Origin: Enterococcus termitis
GTDB taxonomy: Bacteria > Bacillota > Bacilli > Lactobacillales > Enterococcaceae
DNA: 64,000 nucleotides
Direction: 5' to 3'
Assembly (NCBI RefSeq): GCF_001730305.1
Contig: NZ_MIJY01000023.1
Location: 301,919 to 365,918, forward strand
How positions within the stretch are numbered: position 1 is the first letter of the stretch; each line of letters begins with the position of its first letter. Positions 45,753 to 55,026 of this stretch are shown here, one piece after another. Under the pieces are notes generated by a model, which saw only the letters and a list, made by a program, of their open reading frames with translations, made no database searches and was not told the origin of the DNA. The position numbers and the translations under genes were made by a program.

Positions 45753-47180
45753 ATGAAGAATTTTTTTGACTATCGTGGCATTCGTATTCGACCTTTTCAT
45801 TTGAATATATATCGTACGTATCTCTTAGTATTCTGGTTTCCATTTGTTTTATCTGCGCTAGGATATAGTTACTTGTTTATATACCCAATATTACTTGAAA
45901 TGAAACAAGCCAATAAATATGATTTACTCGCCCTCTGGTTACCAAGTGGAGGGCTTTTTTTGTTGCTCATAATACCTTTACTTCTGTTGGTGATGATGCG
46001 AAGAAGCTCTTTTATAAGAGGAGGATACTTTTATCGTGTCTATCAAAGACAAATGTTAGCAAGGCTTTTAGAAAGCAATGGGCTTTATGAAAAAAAGAAG
46101 CGAAAATCGAAAGAACAAACAAGAGAGAGAATTATTTTTCCAAAAGTCTATTATCGAAGCACCAAGGAGATCCTGTATCTTACGCTACCAACAGATGGAA
46201 TGAAGTGGCATGACCGCTTTCAGAAAATAGCGAAAACGTTTGAAGAAATGTATATCTCTGATTTTATTAGTGAGAAAAAGGAGATGGGTTTTACTACTTA
46301 TTCATTGATGATAGATGTCATTAGCAAACGAATTTCAATTGAAGATTGTATTGCAACAGATGGAAAAATCAAATTGATGGAAGGTGTTTCTTGGGATTAT
46401 GCAGAGGTGCCACATATGTTGGTAACAGGTGGAACAGGCGGTGGTAAAACCTATTTTCTTCTTACACTCATTCAAGCTTTGGTGAAAGTGGGAACTGTTG
46501 ATATTTGTGATCCTAAAGAAGCTGATTTAAAGGATTTGCAGGATTTAAGACTGTTTAAAGGACATGTGTTTTATGGAACTAAATGGATTGCTAAATGTCT
46601 GAAAAATGCAGTAGCTGAAATGAATCAAAGATATGTTTACATGAAAGCTTTACCCACATATAAAACAGGAAAGAACTTTGCTTACTATGGAATACCACCA
46701 TATTTTGTCATTGTTGATGAGTGGGCAGCATTTTACAGTACACTAAATTATAAAGAACAGGAAGAAATATTAGGCTATGTAAAAGAACTCGTACTAAAAG
46801 CACGTCAGGCAGGTGTTTTTCTAATTCTTGCAACACAGCGACCTGATGCAGAGTATTTTGGTGGAGGAATCCGAGATAATATTTTATTTAGAGTCAGCTT
46901 AGGAAAGCTGCAAGAACAGGGATACCATATGACTTTTGGCAACGAACAAAAAAATAAAGCTTTTATCAATAAATCTATTAAGGGAAGAGGATATGTGGAT
47001 GACGGCTCCGCTATCCCTCGTGAATTCTATGCGCCTTTGGTACCTAAGAGATATGATTTTATTGAAGAGTTAAAGAAGATATCTTCAATGAAATTGCTGG
47101 ATACGAAAGAAGTCTATCCAACAGTAGATGAAATCAACGAAGCATATGAGGAGTTTGGTATAGAAAAGAATGATGAATGA
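45753..47180 (+). CDS. FtsK/SpoIIIE-like conjugative coupling protein
   Basis: 475-aa homologue of Tn916 Orf21 / ConQ / TcpA that delivers relaxase-bound DNA to the channel. Two membrane helices (about 22-50 and 59-82) are followed by the motor domain: Walker A VTGGTGGGKTYFLL (Lys232) and Walker B YFVIVDEWAAFY near 315, then LATQRPDAEYFGGGIRDN. I prefer ATG 45753 with AAAGG 8 bases upstream over 45747. Confidence 0.92.
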   Translation: MKNFFDYRGIRIRPFHLNIYRTYLLVFWFPFVLSALGYSYLFIYPILLEMKQANKYDLLALWLPSGGLFLLLIIPLLLLVMMRRSSFIRGGYFYRVYQRQMLARLLESNGLYEKKKRKSKEQTRERIIFPKVYYRSTKEILYLTLPTDGMKWHDRFQKIAKTFEEMYISDFISEKKEMGFTTYSLMIDVISKRISIEDCIATDGKIKLMEGVSWDYAEVPHMLVTGGTGGGKTYFLLTLIQALVKVGTVDICDPKEADLKDLQDLRLFKGHVFYGTKWIAKCLKNAVAEMNQRYVYMKALPTYKTGKNFAYYGIPPYFVIVDEWAAFYSTLNYKEQEEILGYVKELVLKARQAGVFLILATQRPDAEYFGGGIRDNILFRVSLGKLQEQGYHMTFGNEQKNKAFINKSIKGRGYVDDGSAIPREFYAPLVPKRYDFIEELKKISSMKLLDTKEVYPTVDEINEAYEEFGIEKNDE

Positions 47181-47440
47181 CCACTTCGGTCATGAACAAG
47201 GTTTCCTTGTGAAAACTGGGCGCTTATGCGACCAGTGGTGAAACGAAAAGGAAGTGCGGAGGTTTCCTCGGCACGACTGTGTGGGCTTAAGAAAGGCAAA
47301 GCCTTTCTTAAGCGTTACCCCCAAATAATAACATGGGGGTAACTTTTATATAAAAGGAAAATATTTTTCATGAAATGCCTTGCTGTTCAGGCTTCTATTT
47401 ATATTTTAAAGTGGTCACGGATCTAAGCGTATTTGGTCAC
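47178..47440 (+). other. Probable origin of transfer (oriT)
   Basis: This 260-base gap before mobT is rich in inverted repeats: TGACC/GGTCA (47178-47192), GCTTAAGAAAGGC/GCCTTTCTTAAGC (47285-47313), and GTTACCCCC/GGGGGTAAC (47314-47343), the latter like the C/G-run inverted repeat of ICEBs1-type oriT. GTGGTCAC and TTGGTCAC (47411-47440) form a direct repeat by the relaxase gene. Position between coupling protein and relaxase matches Tn916. The nick site is not determined. Confidence 0.75.
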
Positions 47441-47457
47441 AAGTGAGGAGAAGTTAT

Positions 47458-48774
47458 TTGCAGATTAATGAATTAAAGCAATTACGACAAAGATTGAATA
47501 TGAGTCAAGAAAATTTTGCAAATCATTTGGGGGTTTCACGGACATTCTTATCCAGAGTAGAGAATGGAAAGAAGAAGGCTAGCGCAGAGTTAATCAACAA
47601 AATAAAAAAAGTCTTTCGCTTGGATGGAGGCATACTCCCAATGGAAGCCAAAATAGATTTTCTAAGAATTCGGTTCAAAATAAATTCTTCTGATCAAGTG
47701 ATTGAAAAGGTATTGAAGATGGAACCTAATGTATTTGGATATAAAGATTATGGATTCAATCACTATACGGAAACCTATTTTTTTAGTGAAATATTTGTCT
47801 TCTCTAATCCAAATGATATAAATATGGGCGTGATGATCGAACTAAGAGGTCAGGGATGCCGTGAATTTGAACTAGTATTAGAGGAGCGAAATGAAACATG
47901 GAATGACTTTTTTTGGAGTCTGTACAAAGATAATCTTTTTGGAAATGGACAAGTAGTTGATACTAAGATTACAAGAATAGATTTAGCTCTAGACGAAAAG
48001 GTATCCGTGATTTATCCCAATTATGATCTCAATGAATTGAAAAGTAAGTGTGAAAAAGGGTTAATAGATACGACTTTTCGGAATTTTGACTACACAGGTG
48101 GTTTCACAATAAACAAGGGACAACTCATTAACAAAGGGTTGTCTCTTTATTTTGGATCTAGACAATCTCATTTATACTTTAATTTTTATCAAAAGGATTA
48201 TGAAATTGCCAAAGAGAAAGAAAGTTCAGTTGAAATGGCTCGTCAAAAATATGGAATTAAAAACCGCTATGAAGTCCGATTGGCGGATGAAAAAGCATAT
48301 CTTTTTGTTGAATATTTGCTTTCCACTGGTGAAACACTTGAGTGGGTGACTAAGGAACTGATTGATACTTCGCTGAAAGTTTATGATTGCGATGAAGATG
48401 GTATACGAACAAGATACAGTGAAAACTGGCGAAACGTCATAGAAAGTATGCAAGAACTTAAGCTATCTATGAAAGGAGAAAAACCGAGCTATGAGAAATC
48501 TCTTCGTTGGCTATCTAATTATCTTGCTCCAACATTAAAAAAGATTTGGCTGATTGATCAAGCGTTGGGTAAAAATGAGTTGATGGATCGCATCGAAAAT
48601 GCTGTTTTGAAGGATAAAGATGAGAGTGAAATCATCAAAATTACTACTAGTATCAAAGATTTATTGATTCAAGATAACTTTGAAGATGACATGGAAAATA
48701 AAGCATTGACGAGAAAAATAGAAATTAAACAAGAAGAAGTTGAACAGTTACTGGCAGAATTTCTTTTTGATTAG
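47458..48774 (+). CDS. MobT-type relaxase with N-terminal HTH
   Basis: 438-aa Rep_trans/MobT relaxase like Tn916 Orf20 and ICEBs1 NicK. Residues 4-55 are an XRE HTH (MSQENFANHLGVSRTFLSRVENG), then the rolling-circle catalytic fold (IDFLRIRFKI, KITRIDLALDEKV, SHLYFNFYQKDYE). It should nick oriT and pilot the strand. I chose TTG 47458 because GAGGAG ends 7 bases upstream; a GTG at 47443 overlaps that site. A terminator follows. Confidence 0.88.
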   Translation: MQINELKQLRQRLNMSQENFANHLGVSRTFLSRVENGKKKASAELINKIKKVFRLDGGILPMEAKIDFLRIRFKINSSDQVIEKVLKMEPNVFGYKDYGFNHYTETYFFSEIFVFSNPNDINMGVMIELRGQGCREFELVLEERNETWNDFFWSLYKDNLFGNGQVVDTKITRIDLALDEKVSVIYPNYDLNELKSKCEKGLIDTTFRNFDYTGGFTINKGQLINKGLSLYFGSRQSHLYFNFYQKDYEIAKEKESSVEMARQKYGIKNRYEVRLADEKAYLFVEYLLSTGETLEWVTKELIDTSLKVYDCDEDGIRTRYSENWRNVIESMQELKLSMKGEKPSYEKSLRWLSNYLAPTLKKIWLIDQALGKNELMDRIENAVLKDKDESEIIKITTSIKDLLIQDNFEDDMENKALTRKIEIKQEEVEQLLAEFLFD

Positions 48775-48804
48775 GAGCTATCTAATGTGGATAGCTCTTT
48801 ATTT
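48775..48804 (+). terminator. Hairpin between mobT and ardA
   Basis: GAGCTATC pairs perfectly with GATAGCTC, then TTTATTT. It may limit expression of the transfer genes from upstream promoters. Confidence 0.7.
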
Positions 48805-48821
48805 ATGAAAGAGGTGAAAAA

Positions 48822-49307
48822 ATGATTGAATTGTATATTGAAAATCCAGTGTTGAAGAGAGGACGCTGGTTTGAATTGCCTATTCAATGGGAACAAATTC
48901 TAGATAGATTGAGTTTGGAAGAAGATCAGGATTTTCTGATCACCGACTATATGGCTCCTTTCAAAATTTCCAACTATGAAGATTTTGATTTTATGAACGA
49001 ACTGGCTGAAAATATGGAAGAACATAGCGGTCACGATGCTATCAATTATTTAGATGAACTGGTCAACTATGGCTATTTCGGTGATCTGCTTGAAGTTTTT
49101 GAACATGTTGATGATATTCACGTATATACAGATTGCCATTCCTATAAAGATTACGCTGAATATTATATTGAAGAGTGTGGTTATTTATCAGGGGTACCGG
49201 ATATTATTGCTTGGCATATCGATTATGAAGGTATTGGTAGGGACTTAAGCATGGATGGAAATCTTTATCAAGCTGATGATGGTGTCATTATTGAGGTGTG
49301 TCATTAA
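48822..49307 (+). CDS. ardA: Antirestriction protein ArdA
   Basis: 161-aa acidic DNA-mimic that blocks type I restriction. High Asp/Glu content, IDYEGIGRDLSMDG near the end and the DYMAPFKISNYEDFDF block fit ArdA as in Tn916 Orf18. It protects the element on entry to a new host. It overlaps the next frame by one base. AAAGAGG precedes the ATG. Confidence 0.9.
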   Translation: MIELYIENPVLKRGRWFELPIQWEQILDRLSLEEDQDFLITDYMAPFKISNYEDFDFMNELAENMEEHSGHDAINYLDELVNYGYFGDLLEVFEHVDDIHVYTDCHSYKDYAEYYIEECGYLSGVPDIIAWHIDYEGIGRDLSMDGNLYQADDGVIIEVCH

Positions 49308-49690
49308 TGGTAAATGATAATTCGTTATATAGAGAGTTAAAACCTTATGGTTTCATTTACTTGGAAGGAGAAATACCTGAAAAGCAGGCAAGAAGATTCC
49401 TTCGTGTAAAAAAACGATTAAAGCTAAATGATTTAAAGTTTCAGCCTTTGAGAGAAGTTTGTTTTGAACGGACACTCTCAAAACATACTAGTTTATACAT
49501 TGAAGGTTTTGATCGTTATTCAACAACAGGGAGCTATATTGGCTTTCGCTATGACTTTTACAAAGCCACTTATCTTTTTGATTCAACCCCTACACGTTTA
49601 AAAATTTATGGTACTGATCTAACTAGACGAGAACTCCTTTACATGATAAAAGGGTTCTTTTTTTTGAAAGTAAATCATCCAAAGGAGTGA
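49307..49690 (+). CDS. ICE hypothetical protein (127 aa)
   Basis: Basic, Tyr/Arg-rich soluble protein (LYRELKPYGFIYLEGEIPE; RRELLYMIKGFFFL). Start ATG 49307 has GAGG 10 bases upstream and overlaps the ardA stop as TAATG. It sits between ardA and tcpC, where related ICEs carry small genes without known role. Function not recognised. Confidence 0.7.
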   Translation: MVNDNSLYRELKPYGFIYLEGEIPEKQARRFLRVKKRLKLNDLKFQPLREVCFERTLSKHTSLYIEGFDRYSTTGSYIGFRYDFYKATYLFDSTPTRLKIYGTDLTRRELLYMIKGFFFLKVNHPKE

Positions 49691-49694
49691 GTAC

Positions 49695-50720
49695 ATGAAA
49701 TTTATTAAAGATAAAAAGTTGACTCGACCAGCAAAAATTAAGGAAGAGAAAACGGTTCAAATTAAAACAACTAGGCGACTTTTTTTTCTTTTGATTACCT
49801 TTCTAATTGTGAGCGGACCAATCGGTTTTTTTAAAGCAAATAAAATGAATGTACAAATGAACAAGCAACAAGAAGAGCTAACAAAAGAAATAAAAAAAAC
49901 GTTAGATGTGAGCCAAAGTCAACTGTCCCCTTCATCTGAATTATTTAAACATTTTTTGAACCCCTTCATCGAGGTGTACATCAATGTACCTGCAGAACAA
50001 ACCGCGTTTGAAGAGCGACTAACTAAACTTCAAGAAACCTACTATAATTTCGAGATTGAAGATGAAAAAAATCATGGAGTTGAACAGAAACTTTTATCCA
50101 GTTCGTTTTATCTAGTTGAAACAATAGCAGGTCGAAGAATTGCAACATATGAAGTTTCATATGAGAGTATCTCTCCAATAACGAAAGAACGTGAAGTTAA
50201 AGCAAAAGAAGGCGACAAAGAAATCACAAAAAAAGAGAAATACACCGATTATGAAACAACTGAAACTAGAGTCTTTCTGTCGATACCCTTTAAGGAGTAT
50301 AAAGATGGCACCTTTAAGATCAATCATTATCCGTATCTTTCTACTGAACGAGTATTAATAACAGAACAAAAAATTGAAAAGAGAGACGAATCTTCAAAAT
50401 ATAATTCTCTTGAAAATACTCAAGAAAAAGAAGTGATCAGTTTTATTGAAATGTTTCTTGATAAGTATGTGAACAGTACAAAAGAAGAAATGGTGTATTT
50501 AATGAAGGAACCAGAAGTGCTCGCTGGCGAATATGAAATTAACAATATCAACATTGAAAATCATTTGAAGAACGAAAAGATACTTGTCTTTGCGACCTTT
50601 GAAGTAATAGATAAAAAGACAAAGGGTGTTCATATAGAAGAAATGACACTTTTATTGAAGCAGCGAGAAGGAACGTACTATGTAGAGAAACTAACACATT
50701 TTTTTGGAGGGATTGACTAG
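49695..50720 (+). CDS. TcpC/ConB-type conjugation channel protein
   Basis: 341 aa, one N-terminal membrane helix (about 29-47), then an extracellular VirB8-like pair of NTF2-fold domains (about 90-200 and 230-340). It ends in TYYVEKLTHFFGG. In pCW3, Tn916 and ICEBs1 this protein is essential to build the mating channel. The charged linker (KEREVKAKEGDKEITKKEKY read in parts) is Lys/Glu-rich. Confidence 0.85.
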   Translation: MKFIKDKKLTRPAKIKEEKTVQIKTTRRLFFLLITFLIVSGPIGFFKANKMNVQMNKQQEELTKEIKKTLDVSQSQLSPSSELFKHFLNPFIEVYINVPAEQTAFEERLTKLQETYYNFEIEDEKNHGVEQKLLSSSFYLVETIAGRRIATYEVSYESISPITKEREVKAKEGDKEITKKEKYTDYETTETRVFLSIPFKEYKDGTFKINHYPYLSTERVLITEQKIEKRDESSKYNSLENTQEKEVISFIEMFLDKYVNSTKEEMVYLMKEPEVLAGEYEINNINIENHLKNEKILVFATFEVIDKKTKGVHIEEMTLLLKQREGTYYVEKLTHFFGGID

Positions 50721-50721
50721 T

Positions 50722-51060
50722 ATGAAGAAAATTTTAGTAGGAATGAATAAAAGGCTGAAAGATTTTTTAAACTCAAAAGTTTGGTTGGGATTGATATTTC
50801 CCTTTTGTTCATTGATGTATGCAACACCTGTTTTTGCGGATGCGAATGCAAAAGGAGCAAGTAACTATATTTTAAATGATTGGATTGCACCAATTTTTGG
50901 TGTGGTAGTTGTCTATCTTGTGATCAAAGAATTCATGGATGCAAAATGGATTCAAGGTTTTGCTATTCTGTTCTTTGGCGGAATTATTTATGCAATTATC
51001 AAAGATCCAGAAGGTGTGTTGAATTCTTTAGCCAATTTGAAACAGTATTTTGGAATTTAG
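50722..51060 (+). CDS. TcpD/ConC-like small membrane protein
   Basis: 112 aa with an N-terminal hydrophobic segment (about 20-37) ending TPVFADAN and two further helices (AIFGVVVVYLVI-type; IQGFAILFFGGIIYAII). Start ATG 50722 has GGAGGG 10 bases upstream; this overlaps the end of tcpC. Family assigned from size, topology and position. Confidence 0.7.
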   Translation: MKKILVGMNKRLKDFLNSKVWLGLIFPFCSLMYATPVFADANAKGASNYILNDWIAPIFGVVVVYLVIKEFMDAKWIQGFAILFFGGIIYAIIKDPEGVLNSLANLKQYFGI

Positions 51061-51063
51061 CCT

Positions 51064-51459
51064 ATGAAGAGAAATAAGCAGGTTTTTGATTATCGAGAAC
51101 CCTTTAATGCACCGTATATGATTCGAGAAATTGCTAAAAATGTTCGTTTACCTTTTGTTGTTTACGCACAGGATTTCACGATTGCTATGATTAGTTTTAG
51201 TGTTACTTTTAGTTTTTTAATTGCTTTACTTGGTTTTAATCAACTTACTTTATTAGCGTCAGTTGGCGTTTCGTATGGAATGATTCAATTATTTAATAAG
51301 GTAGAACCTGATGGGAAAAGAGTGGACATCTTTGTCAAAGATTATTTGAACTACCTTGTTCATTATGGACTAATAAAAAATGTTGTGTATCATGAACAAC
51401 TAGAAAAATTAAATCTTGAAAAGGCTGTATATAAGAAAGCAATAGTGAAGATGAAGTAG
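51064..51459 (+). CDS. TcpE/ConD-type membrane protein
   Basis: 131 aa. NKQVFDYREPFNAPYMI is at the start, and two membrane helices lie near residues 40-80, with a basic tail. Matches the TcpE family (Tn916 Orf17), a partner of the VirB4 ATPase. It is followed not by the VirB4 gene but by an inserted cargo gene. Confidence 0.82.
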   Translation: MKRNKQVFDYREPFNAPYMIREIAKNVRLPFVVYAQDFTIAMISFSVTFSFLIALLGFNQLTLLASVGVSYGMIQLFNKVEPDGKRVDIFVKDYLNYLVHYGLIKNVVYHEQLEKLNLEKAVYKKAIVKMK

Positions 51460-51506
51460 GTGTGCTCACCTATAAATAAATGTAGATTTTATTCATAGGG
51501 TTCACT

Positions 51507-51517
51507 TATAATATAAT
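51507..51517 (+). promoter_or_regulatory. Own promoter of the inserted cargo gene
   Basis: Two overlapping TATAAT hexamers (51507-51512, 51512-51517) lie 48 bases after tcpE and 68 bases before the cargo gene. The -35 is weak. Confidence 0.5.
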
Positions 51518-51584
51518 ATGGGAACTATAAAATAAATCGGTAAATTATTTTTAAATAATACACTATGAATAGGAGCTTGTTACT

Positions 51585-52361
51585 GTGAGAATCAAAAAAA
51601 TAGAAAGATGTGATAATTATTGTTTCAAAATATTTTTTGAAGATGATTCTACACATAACATCAATAAATCGGAGTATTTTGAAAGCTTGGTACTGTTAGT
51701 AATTAAAATTATGGATGCGAATATAGAGTATAACACCTCAAAAAATGCTTTTGAATTTGATAGTTGTGTAAATTTTTTATATGTGGTCTATCAATCAACA
51801 ATTTATGTTGAAAATATTCATAATAAAAAACTACTATATTTTAACTTTGTAGATGATGACTTTAACAGTTTTACAGATGATCTTTGGCTTGAAGAAAATA
51901 TTAGAAAAGTATCTGAAACAGCATTTCCAGATTTTTACACGTATTTTACCGGAGCCTATGCAAACTTGGGTGTATTATATAAGACGTTAAAAAAATTTGT
52001 GAAAAAAATGGGTCTAACCTACAGGGATTCAAAAAACGAAATGATAGAAGAGTTCACATTTATTCGGAATAAACTTTTAATACATCCAGAAGACAACATG
52101 GCACTAGCAGATAATGTTTATACTTCAATATCTAGTATGAATCAAATGGATTGGCATCAATCTGTTGATAAAGGGCTGGATATGACGTGCATGTTCCATT
52201 ATTTTCACAAGGGGAATCAGCATTCTGTTGATCTAGCGGCTAATTATTTACAGTACGTTCAAGAAATAATTTTTGAGTTCTTAGAAATTTTACTCAAAAA
52301 CGACTTCAAGAGAATCAATAATGATGATTTTAGTATGGAACATTATTTTTTTGATTTTTAA
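51585..52361 (+). CDS. ICE cargo protein with HEPN-like R-N-x4-H motif
   Basis: 258 aa, no membrane segment, acidic and AT-rich. FIRNKLLIHPED places Arg161-Asn162 five residues before His167, the R-(N/D/H)-x4-H pattern of HEPN RNases, in a helical part (about 120-240) that would suit a HEPN bundle. The N-terminal 115 residues (DNYCFKIFFEDDSTHNINKSEY) are beta-rich and unknown. Own promoter and terminator, in the middle of the transfer operon, mark it as cargo. It may be a defence, abortive-infection or exclusion protein; this is inference from one motif. GTG start with AGGAG 9 bases upstream. Confidence 0.6.
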   Translation: MRIKKIERCDNYCFKIFFEDDSTHNINKSEYFESLVLLVIKIMDANIEYNTSKNAFEFDSCVNFLYVVYQSTIYVENIHNKKLLYFNFVDDDFNSFTDDLWLEENIRKVSETAFPDFYTYFTGAYANLGVLYKTLKKFVKKMGLTYRDSKNEMIEEFTFIRNKLLIHPEDNMALADNVYTSISSMNQMDWHQSVDKGLDMTCMFHYFHKGNQHSVDLAANYLQYVQEIIFEFLEILLKNDFKRINNDDFSMEHYFFDF

Positions 52362-52440
52362 GCATATCATTGACGATTGAGGCTATTTTTTCGAAGCAAT
52401 AAAATGACCTTGTAATTTTTTTAATATAAATAAACTTTTT

Positions 52441-52471
52441 AGAAGTAGCTTATAAGAGCTGCTTCTTTTTA
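52441..52471 (+). terminator. Terminator after the cargo gene
   Basis: AGAAG-GCT pairs with AGC-CTTCT followed by five T. If fully active it would cut the transfer operon before the VirB4 gene. Confidence 0.7.
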
Positions 52472-52489
52472 TTTGGAAGGCGGGGAACT

Positions 52490-55012
52490 ATGAAATTAAA
52501 ACAACCATTTGGTAAAGCCTATAAAAATCTGATAATCACAACAGACAACGAGGTTTGGGCATATTTTACCTGTCCAGGTGAATATGTTATTGGACAAAAT
52601 AAGGAAAAACAAGAGAAACATAAGCGAATATGGAATCAGTTTTTACAGAGTTTAAGACGTTTTGAGGACTTTGAATTATTTCTAAATCCCAACTCTTATG
52701 ATTTAGAAGATCGGCTAAAGGCATTCTCAGATAGTTTTGATATACAAGCAAAAGAGATGGGAGACAATGTTGTTTCAAGAACTCTAGAAAACTTGGAGAG
52801 TCATTTATCGGTATTAACAACAGAGAAGTTTTATATAGGTGTGAAACTTTCTGGTCTTTCTTCTGCCTCTTCTATGAAAGGAAGAATGAATGAGCGGATA
52901 GATCAAATTGTAGGAAAGGTATTAGCATTCAATCATTATCAGTTAGAAGTAGATGACTCGTTTCTGAAACAATATCAACTTTTGGAGGCGGAAGCTTTTC
53001 AGTTAGTTGGTGCGGTGAATGGACGAAGATTAATTGAAAAAGAAGTTATCCAAGCCTTTCGATATCATTATGTTCGTGGAATGAAGACTTCTTTTTCAAC
53101 CGACTTTTCAGAAAAAGAAAAGTATTCATTAACAGATAGTATTTTAGATCCAGGAAAAGAACAGGGCTTGATTGAGATAAGGAGTTTTGAAGGTACGAGC
53201 TATATCGCCTTGCTGCCAATTCATAAGTTTGCTCCCAATCTAGTTTTAAATCATATTGTAGAGATGGTTCAAAGTTTACCCTTTCCTGTAGAATTTCGAT
53301 TGAAAGGTCATTTCGAACCACTCAAAGGGGGAAAAGGGTTAAAAGGAAAATCCACTAGAGCCGGTAAACGATTAAAAAATAGCGCTAAAGAATCCTTATC
53401 GATGGGTGATGCCGAAATGAAATCTAGTCAGTTTAATCGCTATGCGCTAACTGACTTAAACAACAAAATAGATATGCGAGTCCCTATCCTTAAATGGTTA
53501 GGGATTTTTTGTGTCTTCGGCGAAACACCAGATGAATGTAGGCAGCATGTTCGAACGGTTGTATCACTATGCCAAACTAGAAATGTTGAAATTGTTAAAG
53601 GGTTAGCAGATCAGATTTTTCTTTTTCATCAGTTTTTACCCGGAAACAAACTAGGAAAAGAAAAGAACTGGTTACATTACACAACTGTAGAGGGAATTAC
53701 TGAAATGATGCTTAATGTAGACAATCGAATTGGAGATAATGTCGGTATTCCTATAGGTATGATCTCTGAGATAAGAAATACACGAAATTTGTCACCTAAA
53801 GAAATAGCCAGGTCTAGCCGAAAACCAGTGTTTCTCAATCCTTCTATTGGAAATCAAAATGATATTGCTGACAAGAAAGCGAACAGCCCACACATTGCCA
53901 TAACAGGACCTACAGGAAATGGAAAATCATATTTAGCTAAATTTATTTTCTTTATTTACATTCTTATGAAAGGAAAAGGGCTATATGTTGATCCAAAATC
54001 AGAATTCTTTGATTGGATTATTCAAGTTATTCAAAATCCAGAAAACCAAAAAAATTTCCCTGCTACCTGTGCTTTCGTGCAAGAACATTTTCATCAGGTT
54101 CGTTTAGATCCAGACAAAGAAGAAAATAAAGGGGTCTTAGATCCTTTTTGTTTTATTAAAAACAGGGTAGCTGCTAAGGATATGGCACAAGATTTATTTG
54201 AAGAATTGTATGATTTTACAAACGCCAGAGAAAAGAAATCTCGATTAGCTATGTTGGATGGTATTGAGCAAGTTCTTTATGATCGAGATCAAGGGAAACA
54301 AGTTGGAATGTTGCACGTTGTCGATGAAATGCTAAAGAGCACACACGAAGAGGTAAGGGATACGGCAAATCTTATCAAGAAGTCTGTCCAAGGTTCATTA
54401 CTAGAATTGGCATTCAGCTACGGCGAGAATGACGGATTGAATTTAGACAAGAAAGTAACAGTATTAGAAGTACTAGGATTGGATATGCCAAAAGCAGAAA
54501 CCCTGAGTATCGATTATAGTTCTACTCAACGAAAATCAGTCATGTTGATGATGTGTATTGGAAAATACTGTGAACTATTTGGTCTACGTGATCGAGATGA
54601 AAGTACAGTTGTTCTGTTTGATGAAGCTTGGATTTTTAACAGTTCTAGAAATGGACGTGCAATTATTAAAGCTATGCGTCGTGTGGGGCGAAGTTTTAAC
54701 AATACATTGATCATTGTAACTCAGTCTGTGAAGGACACTTCTGAAGCAGATGATACAGGAAACTTTGGTCGGATTTTTGCCTATGATGATAAGGATGAAC
54801 GAGAAGAGATACTGAAACATTTAGGATTAGAAGTGACAGAAGAAAATATTGATTGGCTGAAAAATCTCCCTAAATATCATTGTTTGTATTTGGATTTGCG
54901 TGGCAGAGTAGGGAAAATGTTAGTCTATTGTCCCTATGATGAGTTACATCAAATGTTGCAGACTGTTAAACGAAATGAAAGTGCTACTGCTGAAATGGCT
55001 TTTGTTAGTTAG
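52490..55012 (+). CDS. VirB4-like conjugation ATPase (ConE/TcpF type)
   Basis: 840-aa motor of the mating channel. Walker A ITGPTGNGKSYLAKF near residue 470, Walker B VVLFDEAWIF near 706, and IIVTQSVKDTSEADD near 743. Homologue of Tn916 Orf16 and ICEBs1 ConE. GGAAGGCGGGG precedes the ATG. Spacing to the ConG-like gene is 14 bases. Confidence 0.92.
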   Translation: MKLKQPFGKAYKNLIITTDNEVWAYFTCPGEYVIGQNKEKQEKHKRIWNQFLQSLRRFEDFELFLNPNSYDLEDRLKAFSDSFDIQAKEMGDNVVSRTLENLESHLSVLTTEKFYIGVKLSGLSSASSMKGRMNERIDQIVGKVLAFNHYQLEVDDSFLKQYQLLEAEAFQLVGAVNGRRLIEKEVIQAFRYHYVRGMKTSFSTDFSEKEKYSLTDSILDPGKEQGLIEIRSFEGTSYIALLPIHKFAPNLVLNHIVEMVQSLPFPVEFRLKGHFEPLKGGKGLKGKSTRAGKRLKNSAKESLSMGDAEMKSSQFNRYALTDLNNKIDMRVPILKWLGIFCVFGETPDECRQHVRTVVSLCQTRNVEIVKGLADQIFLFHQFLPGNKLGKEKNWLHYTTVEGITEMMLNVDNRIGDNVGIPIGMISEIRNTRNLSPKEIARSSRKPVFLNPSIGNQNDIADKKANSPHIAITGPTGNGKSYLAKFIFFIYILMKGKGLYVDPKSEFFDWIIQVIQNPENQKNFPATCAFVQEHFHQVRLDPDKEENKGVLDPFCFIKNRVAAKDMAQDLFEELYDFTNAREKKSRLAMLDGIEQVLYDRDQGKQVGMLHVVDEMLKSTHEEVRDTANLIKKSVQGSLLELAFSYGENDGLNLDKKVTVLEVLGLDMPKAETLSIDYSSTQRKSVMLMMCIGKYCELFGLRDRDESTVVLFDEAWIFNSSRNGRAIIKAMRRVGRSFNNTLIIVTQSVKDTSEADDTGNFGRIFAYDDKDEREEILKHLGLEVTEENIDWLKNLPKYHCLYLDLRGRVGKMLVYCPYDELHQMLQTVKRNESATAEMAFVS

Positions 55013-55026
55013 GATGGAGGGGAGCA

